A stretch of DNA of 43,794 bases from Anaerobiospirillum sp. NML120449 (GTDB lineage: Bacteria; Pseudomonadota; Gammaproteobacteria; Enterobacterales; Succinivibrionaceae): assembly GCF_023051105.1 (NCBI RefSeq), contig NZ_JALKIL010000041.1, positions 1-43,794 on the forward strand, written 5' to 3'. Positions 37,515 to 43,794 of this stretch are shown piece after piece; positions within the stretch are counted from its first letter, which is position 1, and every line of letters begins with the position of its first letter. The position numbers were made by a program, and so were the translations under genes. The notes under the pieces are model-generated. The model worked only from the letters and a program-made list of their open reading frames with translations, had not been told where the DNA came from and searched no databases.

Positions 37515-38438
37515 CTATCTGCCCAGCAGACGGGCGGCCTTTTCCTTGTCGGCATTAATCTGGGCAGCAAGCTGCTCCAGACCGGAAAACTTCATCTCAT
37601 CTCTAATCTTGTGACGGAAGAAGACCTCTATTTCCTGGCCGTAGATGTCGCCTGAGAAGTCCAGAATATGGACCTCCAGAAGAGTGTGCAGTGTTCTGGT
37701 ATTAAGAGTTGGACGGTAGCCAACATTGGCTACACCTCCGTAGATAAGCCCGCCACAGCGAACCTCAACTGCATAGACGCCCTTGAGAGGGCAGACACGG
37801 CGATTGAGGTTGATATTGGCTGTTGGAAAGCCCATGGTGCGTCCAAGAGCATTGCCATGAACAACGCGTCCGGCAATGGAGTAAGGCCTGCCCAGGAAGC
37901 GCTCCACGGTATCAAAGTCACCGTTGTTCACCAGACCACGAATCATGGTGCTGGAAATACGCTCACCCTCCTGCTCAATCCTGTCTACAGCTGAGCACTC
38001 AATGCCTGCGGCCTGACAGCACTCTCTGAGGTTTTCAAAGGTATAGGCACCACCCTTGCCAAAGTTGAATGGTGAGCCTACGGTTACACTTTTGACCCCC
38101 ATCTGATCGCGCAGCATGGCCACAAAGGCCTTGTCATCCTGATCGGCAAACTTGCGGGTAAAACTCAGACAGAACACATTTTCAACGCCAAAGGCACGGA
38201 AGGTGCGCAGCTTGTCACGTATAGAAAAGAGACGTGGCGGAATGCTGCGGGCAAAGAACTCCATAGGCTGGGGCTCAAAAATCAGTACTGCGCTTTCAAG
38301 TCCCATCTGACGGGCCTTATCCTGCATACGGCTGATTACCGCCTGATGACCGATATGAAAGCCGTCAAAATTACCTATGGCAAGGGCAATTCCTTTGGAG
38401 CTTCCATGAAAATCAGACAGCCAACGATAAAGACGCAT
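37515..38438 (-). CDS. ribF: Bifunctional riboflavin kinase / FAD synthetase
   Basis: A 307-residue cytosolic enzyme that phosphorylates riboflavin to FMN and adenylates FMN to FAD. The N-terminal nucleotidyltransferase domain has NFDGFHIGHQAVI (HIGH-type motif) and SFTRKFADQ; the C-terminal kinase has GRPYSIAGRVVHGNALGRTM and GFPTANINL, then YGGVANVGYRPT and the DIYGQEIEVFF end. Length matches E. coli RibF (313). It is the first gene of the ribF-ileS-lspA cluster. A CAGTAC - ggggaca - GTACTG hairpin lies 37-55 bp upstream of its start. Confidence 0.96.
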   Translation of the reverse strand: MRLYRWLSDFHGSSKGIALAIGNFDGFHIGHQAVISRMQDKARQMGLESAVLIFEPQPMEFFARSIPPRLFSIRDKLRTFRAFGVENVFCLSFTRKFADQDDKAFVAMLRDQMGVKSVTVGSPFNFGKGGAYTFENLRECCQAAGIECSAVDRIEQEGERISSTMIRGLVNNGDFDTVERFLGRPYSIAGRVVHGNALGRTMGFPTANINLNRRVCPLKGVYAVEVRCGGLIYGGVANVGYRPTLNTRTLHTLLEVHILDFSGDIYGQEIEVFFRHKIRDEMKFSGLEQLAAQINADKEKAARLLGR

Positions 38439-38474
38439 GATTTTTGTGTTCCCTGATATGAACGTTTTTACTTT

Positions 38475-38493
38475 CAGTACGGGGACAGTACTG
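38475..38493. promoter_or_regulatory. Inverted repeat upstream of ribF
   Basis: CAGTAC (38475-38480) and GTACTG (38488-38493) with a 7-nt loop. It is not followed by a U-tract. It could be an operator or leader hairpin; it does not resemble an FMN riboswitch. Confidence 0.35.
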
Positions 38494-39171
38494 ACTCAAA
38501 GCGAGCCTTTCCCCGTCTGTGACCTGCATGCTCTGCATACGGCCATGACAAAAACACAACAGACCGGAGCACAGGCCCACGGTCTGCTTGAGTTAATGGC
38601 CACAGCAATATGAAAAGCCTCCGTGCCTGAGCACAGCCAGCCCGGCGGTAACTGTAAAGAACACCAGTCATAAACAGCGCCCGCCCACCAGCCGTGCCGT
38701 GGCGTCAATGCAATGATCAGAATGCAGCCGCAACCGCCCCGAAATCCACGGTCAGCCCGGAACCTCCAGCCGGCCCGGCCCCCGAGCCCGCCTGTTTCTC
38801 CAGGACGGAATGAAGGCTCCAGCAGCCGTGCAAGGCCGGCAGCATCTGACACGCGTCCCACATCAGCAGCCCGGGACCTGAACCGGAATCAGGTCCCCGC
38901 TGCCTGCACAGGCTGAGTGCAGGACCGGCCTGCCATACAGCATCTAGACGCGCAAAAGCGCATCGGGACGGCACTCATTACAACAGACTATCAATTATAG
39001 CGGTAAATAGTCATTTGTGTGCCATTACCTGCAAAACCAGGCACTACAATTGTGCACATATCCCCACAAAAAGCCCATAAAATGCCCGGACTTCCCACTT
39101 TTGGCCCGACCCTGTTCATCCTGTACCTTACATACAAGTGCCCTCCCCGCCCGACCAGCCTCCGCCCCGCG

Positions 39172-39310
39172 CCCTGCCCCAGCCATTCCACTGCATTTAT
39201 ATAAGCAAAACGTCCCGCCGACCAGCCACCGCCCCGACGCCCTGCCCCAGCCATTCCACTGCATTTATATAAGCAAAACACCCTGCCCGACCAGCCACCG
39301 CCCCGACGCC
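39172..39310. repeat. 68-bp direct repeat, two full copies plus partials
   Basis: Units beginning CCCTGCCCCAGCCATTCCAC start at 39172 and 39240; both contain TTTATATAAGCAAAAC followed by GACCAGCCACCGCCCCGACG. Partial copies flank them (39145-39171 and from 39309). The period of 68 is not a multiple of three. Confidence 0.9.
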
Positions 39311-39740
39311 CTGCTGCATCCCTGCATCTCTGCATATATAGAGAGCGCCCACTTACCAGCATATGCCCTCCCGTCTATGGCGCTGCTCTTCATATAGAGG
39401 AGCACGCCACCATCGTCCTCTGCCCTGCCGTTATCACCGCTGCTCTACATATATAGAGGCAGGGTCAGTCTGGGCTCAAGTCAGATTATGGCGGACAGGT
39501 TTACCTGGGCGGAGCCTGGGCTTAATCCGTTTCTGCCTGTACGCGCCATAATTCTGCTGTGCCATGATCTCAGGCGGAAAGAGCACGGCCATAAGCACTG
39601 TTGTCACATGCTCAGCACATACAGGTGCTTAACATCAGTACAGCAGACCGTGCTTACTGAGCGCCCCGTCGGCCGGTGTCTGGTGCCTGGTGACAGGATG
39701 TTACTGGCTCCGGCACTGGCGGCCGGCTCTGGCGGACGGA

Positions 39741-39788
39741 AGCCGCAGCCCGGGTTGGGCTTATAGCCGCAGCCCGGGTTGGGCTCAT
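39741..39788. repeat. 24-bp direct duplication
   Basis: AGCCGCAGCCCGGGTTGGGC followed by TTAT or TCAT occurs at 39741 and 39765, head to tail. Confidence 0.9.
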
Positions 39789-40150
39789 ACAGACAAACAT
39801 ATGGACAAAGTGAAAGACGGGCATTATGAAGCCGGCGGGGCTGACCTTAAAGTCGGCTGTAAGGCCTGAGAACAAACAAACAAAAATGGAGGCTGTAGTT
39901 GTGTATATGAAGGTGCACTGTGTTGCGATATGAGTGATATAAGCTGCATGGTTCTGCCCGGGGTAGCCAGGTGTGGTGACATTCAGGAGCGATCGCGGGC
40001 TGGCCAGCAGGTTCAAACTGCTGTGAAAAATCAGTAAAAACCGCTGCAAAAATGACTGTAAGAGGCCCCTTTGAGGGTCGATGCCTCGTTTTTTGCGTTT
40101 CAGCAACAAAGCCGGAAAGGCCTGTAAACAGGCCATTGGAGCTAAAAGCG

Positions 40151-40220
40151 TTGCTATTTTCGTGCTTTTGTTGCTATTTGGTTTTGGCCCGTTAATTTTT
40201 GGATTTGCGATTGCTAATAT
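40151..40220. promoter_or_regulatory. TTGCTA repeats in 20-bp phase upstream of the HTH-PIN gene
   Basis: TTGCTATTTT at 40151, TTGCTATTTG at 40171 and TTGCTAATAT at 40211; the slot at 40191 holds the weaker GTTAATTTTT. All starts are multiples of 20 bp apart, about two helical turns, so bound proteins would line up on one face of the DNA. The last copy overlaps an extended -10-like TGCTAATAT. This looks like an operator array, possibly for the HTH protein it precedes. Confidence 0.5.
40192..40220 (+). promoter_or_regulatory. Candidate promoter of the cassette
   Basis: TAATAT at 40215-40220 with an upstream TG (extended -10) and a weak TTAATT at 40192-40197, 17 bp apart. The transcript would start near 40227, giving a leader of about 30 nt with AAGGAG at 40246-40251. 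Confidence 0.35.
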
Positions 40221-40258
40221 GCTTTCGACCCCAGCCAAATTCTGTAAGGAGATGCCGA

Positions 40259-41527
40259 TTGCAAAGCGAAAGTACTTTACTTGGCCAGCGCATACGGGAG
40301 ATTCGCGAGAAGAACAATATCTCTCAGGAGCAGCTTGCCGAGCACATCCATGTAGGCAACAAGTCATCGATCAGCCGCGCTGAGTCTGGCGGTCTCAAAC
40401 TCAAGAAGACCCGCGAATATGCAATGAAATACTGCGAGTACTTCCAGCTTGATGAGATACAGCGGGAAAACCTGTTCAAGGCCCAGAAAATCGCTGTTCC
40501 TGATACCTCCGCCCTTCTGTGCAACCCTCAGCTCATTGACTCCCTTGCTGACGAGTACATGCACATCATCATTGCGTCTACTGTACTTTCCGAGCTGAAC
40601 CGCCTCAAAGACCGTGGCGACCAGAAACAAAGCCGCGTTGCCTGGCAGATAATCCATGATATAGGCAACACCCCAAATATCATTCACCGCGACTGCTCCC
40701 CGGACTTTCACGGCAACAATGACCGGCGCATTGTCAAAACAGCTGAAGAAGCGGCCCGTAAATATGGCTGTCTGGCAGAAATCATCACCAATGACGTGGA
40801 TTTCTCCGCCATTCTCAAGGCCGACATTCCCAATGTCACCGCCATCCACCTGCCTGAATACCAGGTACGCCGCCAGAAGCTGATCAGCACCGAGCGCATG
40901 GCCTGGTTTGACAGATACTTTGCCCTCAGCTACGAAGACATTGATCCTCCCAGCTCTGCTGAGGCCAATGCCTATCTGGGCAACGGCCTGACTCTGATTA
41001 TCTCCACAGTACGCAACCAGGAAGCCAGTCTTGATGAACGCAAGGCCAAGATCAAATGGCTCATCAAGCACGGAGCAGACATCGACAAGCTAGACAACAG
41101 CAGATACTACTTTCCGGCTCTGACCCATGCCATACAGGCAGGTGACTTCAAGATCTTTCAGTTCATGCTCGATGAGTGTAACGCCAACCCCAACCAGGGC
41201 AACCGCAATCCTTACACAGCCTCCACGTTCCGCCGCAAGAACGAAGGCAACATGCCCCTGATGGTGGCTGCATGGGAAGGAAGGGCCCGCTTTGTTAAGG
41301 CTCTGTGCCGCCACAAAAAGACCAGCATCAACCAGCAGGATGGCAACGGCTTTACAGCCCTTATCAAGGCCTCAGCCAATCGCAACAGGCACTGCCGCGA
41401 TATCCTGCTGAGCTACGGTGCTGATAAGAGCATTGTCGATTTCAACGGTCTTACCAGTGAGGACCATTACAAGGCAGCCATGAGACAGGGACCGCTGCGC
41501 AGTCGTGGAAGGCGACAGTCAAAATGA
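40259..41527 (+). CDS. HTH - PIN nuclease - ankyrin fusion protein
   Basis: A 422-residue protein with three parts. Residues 8-75 are an XRE-type helix-turn-helix (LGQRIREIREKNNISQEQLA). Residues 77-205 are a PIN domain of the PIN_4/PhoH-associated type: PDTSALLCNP (D82), VLSELNRLKDR (E112), NNDRRIVKTA (D155) and ITNDVDF (D179, D181), so all acidic metal-binding positions of this ribonuclease fold are present. Residues about 240-405 are ankyrin repeats (IKWLIKHGADIDKLD; MPLMVAAWEGRARFVKALC; GFTALIKASANR, DILLSYGADKSIVDFNG). I start it at the TTG at 40259, because AAGGAG lies exactly 7 nt upstream. Its ATGA overlaps the next gene by 4 bp. Likely a DNA-binding RNase with a protein-binding tail; substrate unknown. 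This combination is not one I know. Confidence 0.85.
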   Translation: MQSESTLLGQRIREIREKNNISQEQLAEHIHVGNKSSISRAESGGLKLKKTREYAMKYCEYFQLDEIQRENLFKAQKIAVPDTSALLCNPQLIDSLADEYMHIIIASTVLSELNRLKDRGDQKQSRVAWQIIHDIGNTPNIIHRDCSPDFHGNNDRRIVKTAEEAARKYGCLAEIITNDVDFSAILKADIPNVTAIHLPEYQVRRQKLISTERMAWFDRYFALSYEDIDPPSSAEANAYLGNGLTLIISTVRNQEASLDERKAKIKWLIKHGADIDKLDNSRYYFPALTHAIQAGDFKIFQFMLDECNANPNQGNRNPYTASTFRRKNEGNMPLMVAAWEGRARFVKALCRHKKTSINQQDGNGFTALIKASANRNRHCRDILLSYGADKSIVDFNGLTSEDHYKAAMRQGPLRSRGRRQSK

Positions 41528-42360
41528 TCACCCGTGTATGTATCTCCATAAACAACCGCTGCAATCTCAAATGCCGCTACTGCCACTTTATTGAAAAGGA
41601 ACAGTCCATTGAGCCTGCAGCCATGGATATCCCGCTCATCCTGGACAATATCCGCAGCCATATTGAAAAGCATAACATCAAGCTCTTCAAGATAGGCTTT
41701 GTAGGCAATGGCGAGCCCCTGCTTGAGTATGATCTGCTCAAAAGCTGCATTGAGCGCATTGACGATCTGATAAGAGCAGGCCTCGTGGCTGCCTATACCA
41801 TCACCAACGGCACGGTCTTTACCCGTGACATGATTGCCTGGCTGCATGACCACAAGGTCAATGTGGGTGTCTCGATCGACGGTATCAAAGAGATACATGA
41901 CAGATGGCGCTGCCACTCCCACCGCAAGGTCATGCAGGGCATTGAGCTGTACCGTGAAGTCACGGGCTCATGGCCGTCTCTTAACTGCACTGTCGGGCAG
42001 GATGTCCTCGACCGGGTCGATGAGACCATCGAGTTTTTCAAAGCCTTTGACAGCCGCATCACTTTCTCGCGCATGACCGGACGCTACGGCATAAGTATTG
42101 AGCAGTACCGTGAGTTTCTCGACAGGGCAGCCGCCGTGCTCAACGTACGCCGGGGCGGTTATGACTGCACCATGTACGGAGGCAAATGCGCAGCGGGCAT
42201 GGACAATGTGTTCTACGCCAACGGAAAGATCTTCATCTGCGGCAACTGCGTGGATATCCCTACTCCCTTTACCTCTGACACCCCTCTGGATCAGGTGCAC
42301 TTCAATCTTCCTGAATTTGACCGCAACTACTGCTATAAGGAGAGCGTTCTGAAAAGATGA
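41524..42360 (+). CDS. Radical SAM enzyme with Twitch/SPASM-like cysteines
   Basis: A 278-residue radical SAM protein. The [4Fe-4S] motif is CNLKCRYC (C13, C17, C20), followed by GNGEPLLE (GGE-type SAM motif) and VSIDGIKEIHDRWR, typical of SPASM-type peptide- and protein-modifying enzymes such as anSME. The C-terminus has C222-x11-G234-x4-C239, the CX9-15GX4C signature of Twitch/SPASM auxiliary clusters, plus C215, C242 and C270. The domain is shorter than a full SPASM, nearer to Twitch. It overlaps both neighbours by 4 bp (ATGA), so it is translationally coupled. No candidate precursor peptide lies in the cassette. The reaction and substrate are unknown; a peptide, a protein or a small molecule is possible. 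Confidence 0.88.
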   Translation: MITRVCISINNRCNLKCRYCHFIEKEQSIEPAAMDIPLILDNIRSHIEKHNIKLFKIGFVGNGEPLLEYDLLKSCIERIDDLIRAGLVAAYTITNGTVFTRDMIAWLHDHKVNVGVSIDGIKEIHDRWRCHSHRKVMQGIELYREVTGSWPSLNCTVGQDVLDRVDETIEFFKAFDSRITFSRMTGRYGISIEQYREFLDRAAAVLNVRRGGYDCTMYGGKCAAGMDNVFYANGKIFICGNCVDIPTPFTSDTPLDQVHFNLPEFDRNYCYKESVLKR

Positions 42361-43712
42361 GATTTGCTTTGTACGGTATGCCCTGCGCCGGCAAAACCAC
42401 CCTGATGAACAGCCTTGCTCACAGGCTAGTCCCCATAAGCGGCAGTCAATGGCTCAATGACAATACAGACGGACAGTTCCGCGCGCTCAGCGAGGCCGAA
42501 AAACATAAGTGGCGGGTCAGATATACCCAGTACCTTGCATCACGCGATGACGATTTGATAAGCGACGGTCACTATGCCTTTGAAGATCAGGTGGTGTTCT
42601 CCCCTGAAGACGGCGCCGTCTATGATGTATTTTTCTATCTGTACTGTGACCCGGCCCTGCTGTGGGAGCGCATGCAGACCTCACATAAGAACAGCTGTTT
42701 TGCACACCTGCGCAAAGTGGATCTGTCCCGCTGGCAGGACAGAGAGATCAGGGAGCTGCGCCGCCACTGTCAGCTCAATGAGCGCGACTTCCATATCCTG
42801 CCGGCCACAACGGTCAGCAAGGATGACTTTGCCCTCTTTGTCGAGGACATTATCTCAGGCCTTAACTGCTGTGCTCATGCAGGGCAGATAGCTGAGCAGA
42901 TCATCTCGTGGTTCCCGGATCCATGTGAGCTGCACATTGTTGATGGTGACCGCACGCTCATCTGCCAGGACAGCTTTCGTATCTGTGCCCCTGAACACCG
43001 TACCAATGTCTTTGACGGTAACTTCTACACGGGCTTTCAGTCATGGCTCTTTGCCCGTGAGACCGCCGCGCTCAGCCTTGATACCGGGGCTCTGGAGCGC
43101 TGCCGGCTCAACACGAACCTTAAAGACACCATAGGCAATGACAGCTTTGTGGTCCTGTCAGCCGGACTGACCGGGCTGTGGGATAACCTGGCCGCACGCT
43201 TTAATCTCAGGCACTGCATAGCCTCACCCCTGATCTCGGCTGATACCAAGTACCACACCGTAAGAATCTTAAGGGAGAAGGGATATACCATCACCGCATG
43301 GGGCGACAGCTGCAATGACTGGTACATGTTAGGCAAGGCCGATCGGGGCATGCTGTGCCTGAACGGACGCATCAGCCGCTCCCTTGAGGGCCTGGACTGC
43401 AGACACCTCCACCTGTTCTGCCCTCCGGCCGTTCACATCCTCACTGATGCCCTGCCCCCTGCGCCTGTATCCGTGCAGGCGCAGGTCCAGGAGGCCGCGC
43501 CGGACGGCACCGCCGCCACACAGGACGCAGCCGCCGCACCGGACGCAGCCGCAGCCCCGGCTGCAGCGCCGGCCGCTGCTGCAGCTGCAGCGGACGTGCG
43601 CCCGGGCATAGACCTGTTCGATGAGAGCACAGCCGCCCAGATAAGAGCTGACATTGCTATCTGCAAGCATAGCCCGGCATTTAAGCTATCTTCCATAGCT
43701 AAAGCCGCATAG
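42357..43712 (+). CDS. P-loop kinase - HAD phosphatase fusion protein
   Basis: A 451-residue two-domain protein. Residues 1-165 are a P-loop kinase (AAA_33/adenylate-kinase-like) with Walker A GMPCAGKTT (7-15), DDDLISDGHYAF for the Walker B region and an Arg-rich lid (RWQDREIRELRRHC). Residues 190-355 are a HAD phosphatase: motif I DGDRT (D196, D198), motif II LSAG (S268), motif III K298 in SADTKYHTV and motif IV GDSCND (316-321), so all catalytic residues are present. Kinase first and HAD second is the order of T4 polynucleotide kinase-phosphatase, but sequence similarity to it is not evident to me. Residues 378-413 are an Ala/Pro-rich linker of GC-rich codons, followed by a short tail. It overlaps the radical SAM gene by 4 bp and is followed by a terminator. 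Confidence 0.85.
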   Translation: MRFALYGMPCAGKTTLMNSLAHRLVPISGSQWLNDNTDGQFRALSEAEKHKWRVRYTQYLASRDDDLISDGHYAFEDQVVFSPEDGAVYDVFFYLYCDPALLWERMQTSHKNSCFAHLRKVDLSRWQDREIRELRRHCQLNERDFHILPATTVSKDDFALFVEDIISGLNCCAHAGQIAEQIISWFPDPCELHIVDGDRTLICQDSFRICAPEHRTNVFDGNFYTGFQSWLFARETAALSLDTGALERCRLNTNLKDTIGNDSFVVLSAGLTGLWDNLAARFNLRHCIASPLISADTKYHTVRILREKGYTITAWGDSCNDWYMLGKADRGMLCLNGRISRSLEGLDCRHLHLFCPPAVHILTDALPPAPVSVQAQVQEAAPDGTAATQDAAAAPDAAAAPAAAPAAAAAAADVRPGIDLFDESTAAQIRADIAICKHSPAFKLSSIAKAA

Positions 43713-43768
43713 ACAGGCCATTCATTTTTTTTACCTCGTATTTAATTCTATCAAACTGAACAGCCGTA

Positions 43769-43794
43769 TATGTAGAAAAGCTACATAATTTTTA
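43769..43794 (+). terminator. Terminator of the cassette
   Basis: TATGTAG - aaaag - CTACATA followed by ATTTTTA at the right window edge. A T8 run at 43726-43733 also lies just after the last stop, without a clear stem. The cassette ends inside the window. Confidence 0.7.

Larger units (their letters stand above)
38494..40150. other. Repeat-rich intergenic region before the 40-44 kb cassette
   Basis: About 1.65 kb. It holds a 68-bp direct repeat (39172-39310), a 24-bp duplication (39741-39788), ATATATAGAG-type sequences near 39330-39460 and a GGCCTGT - aa - ACAGGCC hairpin (40119-40134). Open frames here come from the repeats and have no ribosome binding sites. No gene seen. Confidence 0.6.

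Noticed and set aside
38991..39397. Several frames in the 39 kb repeats
   Set aside because: Repeat period 68 shifts the frame each copy, so coding repeats are not possible.
40081..40383. Small membrane-protein-like frame before the HTH-PIN gene
   Set aside because: Hydrophobic residues come from T-rich promoter DNA, GAGGG is too close to the ATG, and the frame overlaps the HTH gene by over 100 bp with nonsense-like sequence.
1..43794. tRNA, rRNA, tmRNA or CRISPR array
   Set aside because: I saw no TPsiC-type GTTCRANNC with a matching cloverleaf, no rRNA-like sequence and no regularly spaced direct repeats with unique spacers.

Overview
This window looks like chromosomal DNA of a gammaproteobacterium. 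The evidence is a set of housekeeping genes close to the E. coli versions: rsd, mepM-type endopeptidase, yjaG (DUF416), radA, serB, prfC, ispH, and the conserved ribF-ileS-lspA order. The rest of the gene content suggests a gut-adapted, largely anaerobic member of the Aeromonadales/Succinivibrionaceae: two flavohaemoproteins, an alpha-galactoside utilisation locus, and long GC-rich intergenic DNA. That family placement is inference from gene content, not a database result. Gene density is low. Many spacers exceed 1 kb and hold short tandem repeats (15, 16, 24, 26, 57 and 68 bp units), most of which do not look coding.

Layout. 1-62: start of a leftward gene cut by the window edge, possibly an IS256-type transposase. 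335-2567: rsd and a mepM-type endopeptidase, leftward, with a terminator between them. 3943-5582: two diverged LprI-like secreted proteins that appear to be a tandem duplication of a unit of about 1.24 kb, each with a nested 50-bp hairpin upstream. 6736-9147: YjaG with a long acidic then Arg/Gly-rich tail, then a PilZ protein. 10682-17670: two flavohaemoprotein genes (rightward), each convergent with a leftward gene (radA, serB) across a bidirectional terminator. 18164-22267: a TatD-family nuclease and a CHASE hybrid histidine kinase. 23402-26408: prfC and ispH.

26583-32741 is a sugar locus: a LacI-family repressor, a GH36 alpha-galactosidase and a GPH (MelB-like) symporter. The roughly 1 kb between repressor and enzyme holds several CGAAC/GTTCG sites, a CRP-like palindrome and a candidate promoter, which fits repression by the LacI protein plus catabolite control. 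33405-38438 is ribF-ileS-lspA. A small leader ORF and an inverted repeat precede ileS, and a block of four 57-bp repeats separates ileS from lspA.

The most unusual segment is 40151-43794. It is a three-gene, translationally coupled cassette (each junction is a 4-bp ATGA overlap). The first protein fuses an XRE-type helix-turn-helix, a PIN ribonuclease-like domain with its acidic residues intact, and C-terminal ankyrin repeats. The second is a radical SAM enzyme with a Twitch/SPASM-like auxiliary cysteine motif. The third fuses a P-loop kinase to a HAD phosphatase, the same domain order as T4 polynucleotide kinase-phosphatase. Upstream are TTGCTA-type repeats in 20-bp phase around a candidate promoter, and downstream is a terminator. 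I know of no described system with this architecture. It could be a stress or defence system, or an RNA- or peptide-modification system; the function is open.

I found no tRNA, rRNA, CRISPR array or complete insertion sequence by eye.
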